NCBI GenBank assembly: GCA_030278955.1
Contig: JAOANR010000003.1
Location: forward strand, 60,133,628 to 60,197,627
Direction of reading: 5' to 3'
Origin: Hygrophila difformis
Taxonomy: Eukaryota; Streptophyta; Magnoliopsida; Lamiales; Acanthaceae
DNA: 64,000 nt
Each line of letters starts with the position of its first letter. The stretch's first letter is position 1. Below the pieces are notes generated by a model, which saw only the letters and a program-made list of their open reading frames with translations, was not told the origin of the DNA and did not search any database. Below are positions 1 through 13,200 of this stretch, one piece after another. The position numbers were made by a program, and so were the translations under genes.

Positions 1-3000
1 AACCTTTCATACCAAGCACGGGGTGCTTGCTTATGACCATATAAAGCTCCTTTGACTCTGTAAACATAATGTGGATATCTATGATCTTCAAACTGAGCTG
101 GTTGAGCTACATAAATTTCTTCCTTAATTCTTCCATTGAGAAAAGCAGTCTTGATATCCATTTGGTATAACTTGAAATTCAAAAAACATGCTACAGATAA
201 CAAAATTCTTACAGCTTCCATTCTAGCAACAGGTGCATATGTCTCTCCATAGTCCAATCCTTCTATTTGTGTGTAGCCTTGTGCTACCAATCTAGCTTTA
301 TTTCTGACTATGTTTCCATGCTCATCTTTCTTGTTCCTGAAAATCCATTTAGTACCAATAATGTTGATGTTGTCAGGCGGTGGTACTAACTCCCATACAG
401 AATTCCTTTCAAATTGAAGTAACTCGTCTTGCATGGCTGCAATCCAATATTCATCTTTGAAAGCTTCTGAAGCATTCTTTGGTTCCACCTTGGATATAAA
501 ACAGTTCATTCCAGCTAGTTGCTTGTAATCAACTTTCTTATTTCGAGTCTGCCTAGGTGCATCTATGCCTCCTAAGATATCAGTATCAGAATGATGCTTC
601 AAAGTTCTAGGACCCTTCCTCTTATCGTTATTAGTAGAGTCAATTGGTTTTTGCTCTTCTTCAGTATCAACCAAAGCTTCAATTTCAGCACCAGGTTCTA
701 CATCAGCTTCAGATGATGGTTCTTGCGATTCCTCAGTTGGTAGATCAAGCATAGGAAAGTAATGTAGACCATCTTCATCTTCAGATAATCCTTTAGACAA
801 AGAATCTTCAAATATAACATTTACAGATTCTATGACCTTCTTACTTTCGGACAAGTAGATTCTGTAAGCTCTGGAGTTGTTAGCATAGCCTAGAAACAAC
901 CCTTTTTCTGATCTGGCATCAAACTTCTTAAGTTGTTCTCTGTCTCTGTAGACATGACATGAACAACCAAATGTATGAAAATATTTAACATTAGGAATTT
1001 TATCATACCATATTTGATAAGGAGTGAAATTTGTCTTTGGTCTCAAAAGAACTCTGTTTGCAACATGACATGCTGTATTGATTGCTTCTGCCCAAAAAGT
1101 CTTTGGAAGAGTACTATCATGAAGCATAGAACTTGCCATCTCCTGTAAAGTCCTATTTTTCCTTTCTACAATGCCATTCTTTTGAGGAGTTTTTGGGGCT
1201 GAGAATTCTTGAGAAATTCTATGTAGCTTACAAAAATCAGTGAATTGTTGATTGTCAAACTCTCTTCCATGATCAGTTCTAATCCTTTTGATCTTCCCTT
1301 GTTTTTTATTCATGATCTTCAAACTTATTGATTCAAAATACTCGAAGGCTTCATCTTTGGATCTGAGAAAACAAACAAAGGTGAATTTAGAAAAATCATC
1401 AACTATCACAAGTACATACCTTTTACCATTTAGGCTTTCAATTTCTAATGGACCCATCAAGTCCATGTGAATAAGTTCAAGGCAATGATTAGTGGTAATT
1501 TCATCAACTCGTTTGTGTTGAGTTTTGGTTTGCTTCCCTTTGGAACACCCTTCACAGACAACCTTGGAGTTATTCTGTAGTTTAGGAAGCCCTTTGACAG
1601 CTCCTGAAATGCTCAACTTGTAAAGAGTTTGGTAATTAAGATGTGCCATCCTTTTGTGCCAAAGACTTGTAAGGTCTTCTTTCAAAATCAATGCCCTGTC
1701 TACTAATTCATTTAAAATGTAACAATTATTAGAAGACCTTTTACCAGACATAATACATTTATAATCTTTAAACACATAGCAAGTATTCAATTCAAATAAC
1801 ACTAAGGAATTTTTATCACATAATTGACTTATGGAAATTAAATTTGTAGTAAGTCCTTCAACAAAGTAAACTTTAGAGAGATTAGAGAGAATTGACTTAT
1901 CAATTTTACCATAGCCAGTGATTTTGCTTTTGGCACCACCATCATACATAACCTCTCCACAATCTTGTTCTGTGAAGTTCTGAAGAATACTCTTGGTTCT
2001 AGTCATATGCCTAGAGCATCCAGAATCAAAATACCACAAGGTGTTCTTATGGTGTGCCTGCAATGATACAACAACAAGACCAACAGATTGTTTGTTAGAG
2101 TACTTAGGTATCCAGGCCTTACGAATCTGGATTTTCTTCTGTAGTTCTAACGATGGCCAGACAACTGGTCTTCCATTTAAAAGATCTCGAACTATCTTCA
2201 AACAAGTGTCATCTTGATGACCAGGTAGACCACAATAGATACAATCCCTTGAGTCTTGAGGTGCATGATTAACTTGTAAAGGTATATCCTTGTATGTAAC
2301 TGTATTACTTGAATCTTCACCTAGATATCCTCCACTGACAAAGTTTCTCTTGGTTGTTTTGACTTTGTTCAGCTTTCCTTTCTTCTTGTATCCAATATCT
2401 GAAAGATCACCAGGTCTTTTGCACATAGAAAGAACTGAATCTAATTTATTTTTACATTTAACCGTTTGAGAGAGCTCATTGCATTTGCTTTGGAGTTTTT
2501 GATTTTCTGAAGCTAATGAGGACTTTTCATCAGAAAGCTTGGAACATTCAGCTTGAAGTTCTTCAATTTTGAGCTTAACAAGCTTCAATTTCTTCTGAAT
2601 TTTGATCTTCTCAGCACATAGTTCATCATAGAAAATTCCAAGATCAGCCAGTTGAGCTAACAACTTTTTGTTCTCACTGAAGGCAGTGTCATACTCAAAC
2701 TTTAACTCTTCATAGGCATCAGCCAGCTTTGTATATATATCATTGATATTGCCTGCACTAACAGAATCATTTTCATCAGACGAATAATCTATTGAACTAG
2801 TTATACCTGTTAGAGGGCTGCAATCATGAATTGTCAAGGCTACAACATCATCTGGATCACTCTGTTGTTCCACTGTTGCCTCGACATCCGATTCTCCATC
2901 ACTCAGAGTAGCTTGATATGCTTTTCCTTCTTTTCTTTTAGCAGTGGGACTTTCCTTTTTGACATGTCCTTTGCCTCCACATTCATAGCATACGATAGAG

Positions 3001-3989
3001 GAGAATTTATCAAATTTCTCTGGCTCCTTGAGTTTCCTTTGATTGTTGCCCTTGCTATCATATTTCTTAGAACCTTTATTCTGTTGTTTGTCTGACGTCG
3101 AAACACCATGTGAACTGGATTTTTGAGGTTTGCCTTTTTGTAGCTGTCTTCCTCTCTTTTCTTGAAGAAATTTAGCCATTCTTCTAGTGATCAGTGACAA
3201 TTCTTCATCCAGATCATCGTCTGAATCCTCAATCTTTTCAGCCTTTAGAGCAATACTCTTCGATTTGCTTTTGTTTCTTGATTCCAGATGATTCATCTCA
3301 TACTTTTGCAAATTCCCTACCAATTCTTCCAAAGTCATCTTATTGGTCTTTTCACTCTCTTCAAGAATTGAGATCTTTCCAGAATACTTGGGTGATACCG
3401 TTCGTAGCATCTTCCGGACTAGTTTATGTTCATTAAAATGCATTCCAAGCTCTATGCATTGATTAATCACACTTTGAAATCTTTCAAAATATGTTGAGAT
3501 GTTTTCATCGTATGTCATCTCCAACCTGTCATACAAAGATTCAACGCGATGTAAACGTGTTAGCTTAACATCTGCAGAACCCTCAAACCTGATTTCAAGG
3601 AATCTCCACATATCATAGGCGTTTTTACAATTCTTGATCATCATGTGTTGTGCCTCCTCCATGGCTCCACTAATTGCATTCATGGCCGCATAATTTCCTT
3701 GTTTAGCTGTCCTTTCCGCTACTGTATACTCGGCTTTTCTAGCAAGTTAAATTGTGGGCGTTGTAGTGGTTGTGGTGGCAGTGGTTGAAGTGGTATCCGT
3801 AGATGTGGATGTGGTTGTGCTAGCAATTGCAGGGGTTTCAGTCCTAGTTGGTGGTTCCCATGCTTCTTCGACTGCATCCCAGACATCCTCTCCAAGAGCT
3901 CTAAGATAGCACTCCATTCTTGACTTCCAATAGCTATAGTTGTTTCCATCGAAGATCGATGGACGCAGGTGCGAGATTTCCCTACTCAT
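1..3989 (-). CDS. Copia gag-pol polyprotein, 3' partial, one in-frame stop
   Basis: The frame starts at ATG 3989 (MSREISHLRPSIFDG, a gag start) and is open to the window edge, apart from a single TAA at 3747-3749. Protease and reverse-transcriptase landmarks at 2036 and 14 are in the same frame as gag, so there is no net frameshift. Visible domains: gag; first zinc knuckle near 3000-2955 (C-X2-C-X4-H-X4-S, last Cys replaced by Ser); a long coiled-coil-like, Lys/Glu-rich stretch (about 2700-2450); a second intact CCHC knuckle near 2255-2210; protease DSG near 2025; integrase HHCC near 1665-1540 and its catalytic D, D, E near 1400, 1275 and 1165; reverse transcriptase from about 480. One stop in about 1300 codons suggests recent loss of function, or a read-through point. 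Confidence 0.8.
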
Positions 3990-4028
3990 GATGAATCTTG
4001 AATCTCCAGTAAAGCGTTTGAAGATTGG

Positions 4029-4040
4029 CTCTGATACCAA
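4029..4040 (-). other. Primer binding site (initiator tRNA-Met)
   Basis: The minus strand reads TGGTATCAGAGC, the standard Copia primer site complementary to the 3' end of initiator tRNA-Met, a few bases inside the LTR. Confidence 0.85.
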
Positions 4041-4042
4041 TT

Positions 4043-4707
4043 GACGGTCCCTTAGAGTAGGTTGTTAAAGCATTGTAACGATCACACACACAATTGCAGT
4101 AAAGTAAAAACACAATTGTTTGGTGACCCGGTTCGGACCTCCTGTCCTACGTTCGGGGGATTCCAATCCAGGCGAAGATCACTCAACAAAATTCAAGAAC
4201 ATACACAAGACTTGGAATCAATCCTATCAACTCGATCTAGAAGCTGAAATCTCCCCCTCAACTCCTAATCTCCCTGACTAGAATTACAGACACGATCTTG
4301 TTGTTTCTTCAACCTGTTGACTACCCTGAATAAGAATCCTAAACTATTCCAAGAAGAACTCTCATCTTGGATTACAACTGGATCTAAAACGATATACACA
4401 TGAATTACAACTCAATTCACTCAAGATCAAAACTCACTATCATCTAATCATGAAGAACACGTTTTGACTCAAGTGTATCTTCTAATCGAATCTAAGAATG
4501 CTCTCGGTAAGTGTATAGAAGAATGAATGAAAATACGAAAATCTAACTTAAGACTCAAGACTAAAGATCTTATATAAACTGAAGTCCGCCTTGGCCCTTA
4601 AGTCCATGGTGCTGGTGAGACTTGATCAACACAAATGATAACTGCCCAGTTGTTAGTAGGTTGCATTGACACAGAAAGAATCCTGCATGAAATGTTAAGT
4701 GCCAACA
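4043..4707 (-). repeat. 5' LTR of the left Copia element
   Basis: About 665 bp lie between the primer binding site and unrelated AT-rich sequence. In element orientation it begins TGTTGGC and ends GTCA, fitting TG...CA. Only one LTR is in the window, so the borders rest on the terminal dinucleotides and the neighbouring primer site. Confidence 0.65.
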
Positions 4708-4852
4708 CCTATTATAAATATTTTATATTTATATAACCATTAAAAAATTGTATATTTATATAATTTCTAAGAATTGCACGAGAGAGGCTAATGCTAAATA
4801 TATAGATGAAATTTATAAATAAATCTCTATTCGATTTTCAATATTAAAGCAA

Positions 4853-5170
4853 ATTATTATTATTATTTTTTTGGTGAAAGACGTGCAAGCACATTGGCAA
4901 AAGCTAACTACAAAACTAAGAAAAAAACTACAGAAGGGAGATTAAGGAAAGTAAGCAAAACGGGGAAACAAGGAAACAAGAAAAACATCAATAACGCGGA
5001 AAACAAGTACCCGCCACATCTGCAGCAAGACAAGGACGGTCATTATCTGGGGAGAATGCCCATGTAGTGAAGACTTCGTGAAATCACGATCCACACCTCG
5101 CCAAGATATCAGCAACAGAATTCCCCTCACAGAGAATGTGCGACCAATGATATGACGGGTGCGCTTGCAT
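4853..5170 (-). mobile_element. 5'-truncated LINE (L1-type) 3' end
   Basis: The minus strand encodes the end of a LINE RNase H domain (EGNSVADILARCG, then TTWAF and a final FPRY), closely parallel to the C-terminus of the long LINE at 7714-8829. It then continues into a T-rich 3' UTR and an A/AAT-rich tail (minus strand, 4875-4853). One TGA interrupts the frame after ARCGS. The fragment is flanked by a perfect 13-bp duplication, AATATTAAAGCAA, at 4840-4852 and 5171-5183. This is the signature of target-primed reverse transcription of a 5'-truncated copy. Confidence 0.88.
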
Positions 5171-5264
5171 AATATTAAAGCAAGTTAAAAATTATTGTAT
5201 AGCTGTTCAGAATAAATAAATAAATAAATAAATATTAAATAAATATGCTCCATGAATGAAATCT

Positions 5265-8200
5265 AACTGCTATCAATACTCAGTGAGGTACTTATACTTG
5301 GTCTAGGCCGAATGGGTTGCAACAAAGAATCTATAAATGTCTGGATCGGGGTGTCATTAATCAAGCTTGGATGGATATATTCCCGGGGGGATTTGTCCAG
5401 GTCCTGATGAATGGTGGTTCGGATCATAACCCGCTTCTTCTTTGTTGTGGGAAGCAATCGAGGCTGGTGTCTGCTAAACCTTTTAGATGGGAGAGTGCGT
5501 GGGCGGCTATGTCTGATTATAAGACAATTGTTGACAATGCTTGGGCTTCCTCTTCTACTTCCCCTTCTATTTTACATCAATTGAACAAAGTTCGGGTGGA
5601 CTCGCTGGAATTTAACAAATCTCATGGGGGTAATTTCAAATGGAGAAAGATCAAAATCCTCAAACGATTGGATGGCATTGCCTAGACCATGGAACGGGTG
5701 GATTCTGTTAGATTGCATATTTTGGACATGGAGCTCAGAGCTGAATATGCTTCAATTTTGGAGCAAGAGGAACTATATTGGCATCAACGGGCAAGAGATA
5801 AGTGGGTCCAATGTGTTGACCGTAATACTACCTATTTCCATGCTCGCGTTAAAAACCGGAGATATAAGGGGTGTATTCATGGGTTATATCTTGATGATGG
5901 AAGCTGGTGTGATGACGAAAAGATTCTTAGTGATCAGGCTCGTTTCTTCTTTCAAGATCTTTTTTCTAGGCCTGAAAATGGTGGTTTGCATGCGTCGGTC
6001 TCTATTCCTCCATTACATCAGATTTCTGATGCTTATTATATCCACCTGCAGCAGAGTCCAACCTTTGAGGAGGTGGCAGAGGTTGTGAAGAATGTTAATG
6101 GCTATTCCGCCTCGGGTCCTGACGGGTTCCCAGGGTCTTTTTATAAAAAAATATTGGGACACGGTTGGTCAGTCAGTGTTTAATTTTGTCAATAAGGCCT
6201 TTGCTGAGTGTGTACTGCCCTCTGATGCTTTGAAGGCATATATTTGCCTTATCCCCAAAGTGCCTTTGCCTACCAATTTCAAACAGCTGCGCCCCATAAC
6301 TTTGTGTAATATGATTTATAAAATCCTGACTAAAGTTTTGGTTATCCGGCTGCGTCCTATTCTCCAGTCCTCTACTTCTCATCATCAATCTGCTTTTCTC
6401 CCCGGTCGGGGACCGGTTGATAATGCTATTGCTTTACAAGAGATTATAAGTCGTATGACAGGTGCTCGATCCACCATTCATGCCATAATTTCTAAAGTGG
6501 ACTTAGCAAAAGCCTATGATAACGTTCAATGGGTTTTCTTGAAGATGTGCTTGGAAGAACTTGGGCTGCCTGATGCTATTATCTGTTTGATTATGCACTG
6601 TGTGACTTCTCCAACTTACAATATTCTTTGGAATGGTCAAGCATTGCAGACGTTTAAGCCTGGGAAGGGACTGCGACAAGGGGATCCCCTCTCCCCATAT
6701 CTATTCTTGATAGTTATGGAGAAATTGTCTATGCTCATTCAATCATTGGTCCAACAAGAGTTATGGCAGCCTATACGGCTGACTACCTCGGGGGTAGGAG
6801 TTTCCCATTTTATTTTTGCAGATGATCTCATTCTCTGCTCTAAATTTGATCGTACTAGCATCCTCAATATTCAGGGGGCATTAAATGATTTTGCAACTGC
6901 ATCAGGTCTTCAGGCTAATCCTCAGAAATCAACTGTATTTGTTTCTCGGAAAGTCTCGGAGGCTGACAAACAGTGGCTTACTGGTGTGATTAATTTCCAA
7001 TTTGTGGAATCTTTTGACAAATACCTTGGCTTCCCTCTACTCATGGGACGACGCAGATGAAGGGATTTTGATTTTCTATTAGACAAGATTGATGCCAGAC
7101 TTCAAGGCTGGGATTCTAAACTTCTTAATAAAGCAGGGAGGCTAACCTTATGTAAGTCGGTTTTGGCTTCAATCCCTACTTATATAATGCAACTCCATTG
7201 GCTTCCAGAGGCTATTTGCAATGCCATTGATAGGAAAATTAATTCTTTCCTATGGAAAGGTACTGAGGGGAAAGGCTTGCATCTTGTTCGATGGGATCAA
7301 GTGGCTCGGCCGAAAGGTTGTGGTGGTCTTGATCTTCGTAAGGCTCGGCTAATGAATATTGCCTTGCTAGGGAAACTTTTATGGGATTTTATGCACTCAT
7401 CTGGGAAGACTTGGGTTAAGTTACTCGAAGGTGGACAGGTGGTAGGTCGGGTTCTAAATTTCCATCTCCGACAATCAATCATAATAGTTCTAATTTTTTT
7501 AAGTTGATGTCAAAAATAATCCCTCACTTGAAAGAGGGGTTCACTCTTCGGATTGGTTGTGGAAATATATCTCTTTGGTTCTTTGAATGGTGGCAAGGAG
7601 CTCAATTTGGTCCTCGAATCCCTTGAATTGCTACGCAGGACCGTCATCTCTGTGTTAAAGATGTCATTTCGAATGGTGCCTGGGATTGGTCAGGTGTATA
7701 TACCATCCTTCCTATGGATATTCAACAGCAGATTTGTGCCTCTCCTCCTCCTGTTTTGAACGATTCTATTACAGATTTATGTGTTTGGAAGGGGCATAAT
7801 ACAGGGAGGTATACAGCTAGCTCTGCCTATGGTTTTTTGGCGAAAGCTGAGAGCTCGGAAGCTGAGCGGAGTTGGATGTGGAAATATTTCATTCCAGAGA
7901 AAATTGGCATCTTCATTTGGCTTATGAGTCATGATTCAATTCCTGTGAATTCTGTCAGATACCATCGGAGGATAGCTTCCTGTCCGCTTTGTGTTATCTG
8001 TGGTAACTCTGAGGAAAATTGGAGTCATTGTATGTTTTATTGTGGTTGGGCTCATCAGGTTTGGGAGTTAACTGGTATCCATGTCCCTATTGATTGTGCT
8101 TCTATGCCTAAGGAAGCTATTAGAGGCTTCCTGCTTGGTATGTATCGCAGGTTTGGAATTATATTCGTTGCGACACTATGGATTATCTGGCTTGAGCGCA

Positions 8201-8945
8201 ATGCGAGGATTTTCAGGGGGAAGCATAAGCCTTTGTTCATCCTTAGAAAAGAAATCTGCTACCTTACTGCTCAAATTAAGGCGGCAGGGAGCTCTTCTAA
8301 TGGTTGCAACTCTCGGGTGCATATGGTTAACTGGAATTTGCATGGATTTTATGACACTATTCTCCACGTTGACGGCAGTTCCTTTGGTAATCCTGGTAGG
8401 GCTGGTTTCGGCTTCGTGGTTAGGGATAATGCGGGGCATTGGATTGGAGGTGGTTGTGGGTATCTGGGCCATGCTACCAATACTTATGTTGAACTCTCGG
8501 CTATGGCAGCAGGTTTGAAATATGTTAGGGATCTTGGTATTAGAAGGGTGTCTTGCTACTCTGACTCTATGTCTGTGATTGAGGCTATTGATGCCTGGAG
8601 ATCTTTTCACCCTCTAGCAGGCCTGTTGGAGAAGACTGGTGTTCTTAGGCGTGCTTTTGATTCTTGTAGAATTCATCATGTCTTACGAGAAGGAAACGGT
8701 GTTGCAGATAAACTTGCTAAGCATGGTGCTTCCATTGAGAGTTTTTATACCACTTGGGCCTTTCCACCGGACTTTGTGAAGGGGGATGTTGCGGCGGATG
8801 CTTCCGGCGTCTGGTTTGCCCGTTACTAGCCTTTGGAACTATTTTTTCGTGCTTTCTAGTTTCTAGTTAGTTTTTTTTTCCTTTCTCTTTGTTTTATCTT
8901 TTTCCCTTTGTTTCCCGGCTTCAGCTCCCTCCAAAAACAAAAATC
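5265..8945 (+). mobile_element. Long non-LTR retrotransposon (L1-type LINE), 5'-truncated and broken
   Basis: The plus strand holds the end of an endonuclease domain, a full reverse transcriptase, a zinc-binding region and an RNase H domain, in the order typical of plant L1 LINEs. The first ORF and most of the endonuclease are missing. After the last stop at 8829 there is a T-rich 3' UTR ending in an A-rich tail near 8925-8942. I could not find a clear target-site duplication, so both borders are approximate. Confidence 0.85.
5288..8829 (+). pseudogene. LINE ORF2 remnant: endonuclease end, reverse transcriptase, RNase H
   Basis: Landmarks are the endonuclease SDHNPL (5419-5436), reverse-transcriptase blocks from about 6230 with the catalytic FADD at 6815-6826, a Cys/His zinc-binding block near 7980-8040 (CPLC...CGNSEENWSHC), and RNase H from about 8365 (HVDGSSFGNPG, a YVELSA block, YSDS, EGNGVADKLA). 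Breaks: in-frame TAG at 5683-5685; a one-base gain in an A run near 6144-6150 that shifts frame inside reverse transcriptase; TGA at 7058-7060; a frame change near 7440-7500; and a TGA near 7623. The last segment, 7714-8829, is open for 371 codons. The element cannot make an active ORF2 protein as it stands. Confidence 0.88.
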
Positions 8946-9113
8946 TTTTAGCTTTAAATGGGCCGGGATTCAAAGCTACTCGTTCAAAACTCTCATTGGG
9001 CTAACGGAAAAGCCCAACTAATAAAATCTTTTAAGCCCATTCAAGACTCAAGACTCGATAGACGTAAAGAATGAGGAATCGGGTTCTTATCATAGTAGTG
9101 TCTACTTGATATA

Positions 9114-9370
9114 GCCCTGTTTGGGAATTAGTTGTTATCTGTTAATTGATTCTGTAAGTAATAATTAGTTAAAATTAGTTGTTTGATAATTTCGGGACTA
9201 ACTTTTTACCTAGAATAAACTAAAATCCAAAATGCTGCTATATGCAGCGGTTTCAAAAAAAGCTGATTGAACATTGTTTTAAGTCATTTTGTCTTTCCAA
9301 ATAAGCTATTTTATCTCATATTGTGTGACAAATTAGCTGACTGGATTTAGTTGTTTTGCCAAACAAGGCC
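9114..9370. mobile_element. Small MITE-like element
   Basis: The ends GCCCTGTTTGGGAA and TTGCCAAACAAGGC are inverted repeats around about 257 bp of AT-rich non-coding DNA. The GTTTGG-type end is common in plant PIF/Harbinger- and hAT-derived MITEs. ATA lies beside both ends but one stray base blurs the duplication, so the superfamily is uncertain. Confidence 0.5.
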
Positions 9371-9451
9371 ATAGTATATGAAAAACATAAGATTGGACAA
9401 AAAAATTAACACCAACAATTTATTCAAAACATTGGTGAGTCAGTGTATCCC

Positions 9452-10147
9452 TGTGGGATCACCAGAAATACCAAAACAATACCAATATCCAAAACAGTAT
9501 ATCCCTGTGTGCCAAATGAGTTTCCAACAGATGCAATCAAGCCAATTCAACACCAAATCAACCAAAGCAATATCAAAGCAGTAAATCGACACCGAGATAC
9601 GTGGAAAACCCTTCAAAAAGAAGGTAAAAACCACGGGCCAGTCGCCACCATCTCAAAATCTCCACTATATCAAATAATGGGTACACCAATGTTTTTCTCT
9701 CTAGCATATGCCTAGAGGTTCACCAACAATCATCAAGATTTTCACTAATCTTGGCTAATCAACAACAATAATCATAGGCAGAGGATTCCCCAAATATCAT
9801 CTAGAAACAATTATAGGCAACCAATGAGAAAAATAAATATATGAGAAAGGATTTCACCAAAAAGATTGAAGGATTAATGGTGCCTTTCTTCTTCTCCCTT
9901 TCTTCTCTCTCTTTTCTCCTGTTTCTCTGTTTTTTATCGCAGCTTCTGTCTCTATTCTCAATTCTCAATTTTGTGAATTGGCTTCCTATGCTTCTCTCCT
10001 GCCGCTGCCATATATTATTACTTTTGGAGTCTTCTGCCCACCTCACTTTTTGTGTGCAGGTAAGTCTTCTTTTTCTTTTTGTTGTTATTGTTTTATTAGG
10101 CCATAATGGCCTCACTGGTCAAGCTTAATAAATGAGCTGACCCTACA
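9452..10147 (-). repeat. 3' LTR of the decayed Copia element
   Basis: It matches 14157-14851 closely and ends in CTGACCCTACA at 10147, like the partner LTR. The outer end is not intact: about 28 bp present in the right LTR are absent or unrecognisable here. Confidence 0.8.
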
Positions 10148-10160
10148 ATTCTCCCCCGTC
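10148..10160 (-). other. Polypurine tract
   Basis: The minus strand reads GACGGGGGAGAAT directly before the 3' LTR start TGTAGGG. Purine-rich DNA at this place primes plus-strand synthesis in LTR elements. Confidence 0.7.
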
Positions 10161-10223
10161 AGCTCATTTTCTGGACTCTACCAAGCCCGCTCCTCGCCTA
10201 CAAGCTTCGAACTTTTCTTTAGG

Positions 10224-13200
10224 CTAAGACTTGGTGAACATATCTGCTGAATTCTCACTTGTGTGGATCTTCTCCAAACTCAACTGCTTGTCCTCAAGCA
10301 CATCAAGAATCCAATGATACCTGTAATCAATATGCTTGGATCTTGAATGGAAACTCGAATTTTTAGATAGATGGATTGCACTCTGACTGTCACTGTAAAC
10401 AATCCACTTCTTTTGTTCAATGCCAAGCTCTTCCAACAATTTCTTCATCCACAAAGCTTCTTTGAAAGCTTCTGTGATAGCAATGTATTCAGCTTCAGTA
10501 CTAGACAAAGCAACACACTTTTGCAACTTTGATTGCCAAGAAACGGCTCCCCCTGCAAAAGTCATCAGAACCCCGATGTGGACTTCCTGGAATCGACATC
10601 ACCTGCCATATCTGAATCTGTATATCCAACTAGAGCAGGCTCATTAGTACTAAAGCATAAACAAACACCGGAAGTACCTATTAAGTATCTGAGAATCCAT
10701 TTCACTGCAGCCCAATGCTCTTTTCCTGGATTGGAGAGAAACCGGCTCACTACTCCAACTGCATGAGCTATATCTGGTCTTGTGCAGACCATAGCATACA
10801 TCAAGCTGCCAACTGATGATGCATAAGGAACTTTGCTCATCTCTTCATTTTCTTTCTCACTTTTAGGACACTGTTTTAACTGAAAGTTTAAAGTGACTTG
10901 CAAGTGGAGAAGACACTGCATTTGCCTTGCTCATGTTGAACCTCTCATGCACGGTCTCAACATAGCGTTCCTGAGATAGCAAAAGTTTACCCTTCTTTCT
11001 TTCTCGGGTTATCTTCATGCCAAGTATCTGTTTAGCAGGGCCTAAGTCTTTCATTGCAAAAGACTTATCCAATTCTCTCTTTAACTTCTCAATCTTGCTA
11101 GCATCATGGCCAACAATCAACATGTCATCTACATATAACAGTAGGATAATGTAATCATCATCAGAATACCTCTTCACAAACACACAGTGATCAGACAGTG
11201 TTCTGGTATACCATTGACGCATCATGAATGAATCAAACTTCTTGTACCATTGCCTTGGAGCTTGCTTCAATCCATACAAGCTCTTCTTAAGCTTATAAAC
11301 CAAGTTCTTTTTGCCTTTGACTTCGAAGCCTTGAGGTTGTTCCATGTAGATTTCTTCCTCTAGATCACCATGAAGGAATGCAGTTTTCACATCAAGTTGC
11401 TCAATTTCCAAATTTAAACGGGCAGCCAGACTGAGAACAACTCTGATGGAGCTCATCTTCACAACTGGAGAAAATATTTCTTCGAAGTCAACACCTTTCT
11501 TCTGACCAAATCCTTTCACAACCAACCTTGCTTTGTGCCTTGGTTGTGAGCTGTTTTCAGAAGTCTTCAACTTGAAAACCCACATATTCTTGAATGTTTT
11601 CTTACCTTCGGGTAGTTTTACCAACTCATAAGTCTGATTATCTTTTAAAGACTTCATCTCATCTTGCATAGCTTTCAACCACTCATTCTTGGCTTCATGA
11701 CCAATGGCTTCTTCATAGCTTTCAGGTTCATTTCCATATGTAAGCATCACATACTCATTGGTGTTATATCTCTTTGATGGTTGGCGCTCTCTGGTGGATC
11801 TCCTCAAAACTGGCTCAACTGGTTATGGTGGTTGTGGTACTTCTCCAACTGGATCAACATCAATGACAGGCTCATCATTAACATCATCACGAACCTCTGG
11901 TTGTATGTCTCCCCCGTGATCATGACCTACTAAGGGAGAAGGAACTGAATCCAATCTAACTGGAATCTCTGCAAAGGAACTCGACTCTTATCTTTGCTGA
12001 CATCATCCCCAAACTGATCTTCAAGAAATACAACATCCCTGCTTCTCACAATTTTCTTGTTAACCAGATCCCATAACCTGTAACCAAGTTCTTCATGATC
12101 ATAACCCAAGAAGATGCATTCTTTGGCCTTATCATCAAGCTTCTACCTCTCATCTTTCGGAACATGAACAAAAGCTCTGCAGTCAAACACTCTCAAGTAG
12201 TCATATGAGTCATCTTTCCCACTCCAAACTCTGTTGGGAACATCACCATCAAGAGCAGTGCTTGGAGAAATATTTATCAAATCAACTACAGTCCGCATAG
12301 CCTCCCCCCAAAAGCTTTTGGGAAGCTTTGCATTCGAAAGCATACACCTAATCCTTTCTTCAATTGTCATGTTCATCCTTTCAGCAACACCATTCAGCTG
12401 CGGTGTCTTAGCTGGAGTCTTTATAAGCCTGATACCATAAGTTCTACAGTAGCTCTCAAACGACCCTCTGTATTCACCACCATTATCTGCTCTGACTGCC
12501 TTCAGCTTCTTTCCTATTTCCCTTTCAACCCTGACATGAAACTCTTTGAAGACATCAAAAACCTGATCCTTAGTTTTCAAAGCAGTCGCCCAAACTTTCC
12601 TTGAGTGGTCACAATAAATGTAACAAAGTAGCCAGCCCCTCCAAGAGATTTTTCTCGCATAAAACAAACATCGGTATGAATCAAATTCAGTACACCAGAC
12701 TTTCTATGTGGGGGGTAAGTATGGAATGAAACTCTATGTGTTTTACCAGCAATACAATCAAGACAAGTTTTCAGAGATGTACCTTGCAAACTCGGTAGAA
12801 ATTGCTTCCTTGAGAGAGTCTGCAAGCTCTTCTAACTCACATGGCCAAGAATCTTGTGCCAAAGATCAATGTTGATACCTTTCTGAACCATATTTGTCTC
12901 CCCTTTGCATAATTTTGCTTGCATGACATATAGTGTGTTCACTTTGTTTCCTTTTGCAACTATCAAAGACCCTTTGGTGAGCTTCCATTTACTTTCACCT
13001 AAGTAGTTACAGAAACCATCATCATCTAACTTTCCAGCTGAGATCAAATTGATACGAATATCTGGAACATGTCTCACATCCTTGGGTATTAATTTGGTAC
13101 CAAGATTTGTCTCCAAACAAATCTCTCCAATGCCCACAATCTTTGAAACACCATTGTTTCCCATCTTGACATTACCAAAATCACCAGAAGAGTACGAACT

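Larger units (their letters stand above)
1..4707 (-). mobile_element. Ty1/Copia LTR retrotransposon, cut by window start
   Basis: Reading the minus strand gives LTR (4707-4043), primer binding site (4040-4029), then gag, protease, integrase and the start of reverse transcriptase, which runs off the window at base 1. The domain order (integrase before reverse transcriptase) is that of Copia. The missing part is the rest of reverse transcriptase, RNase H and the 3' LTR. Two CCHC knuckles far apart in the gag-protease region recall the Sirevirus group, but I cannot place the lineage firmly. The right boundary, TGTTGGC on the minus strand at 4707, is inferred from the TG...CA rule; the other LTR is not in view to confirm it. 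Confidence 0.88.

Noticed and set aside
9801..10128. About 100-codon frames on both strands in the decayed Copia LTR
   Set aside because: They lie in pyrimidine-rich LTR sequence, recur in the partner LTR at 14513-14758, and match no protein.
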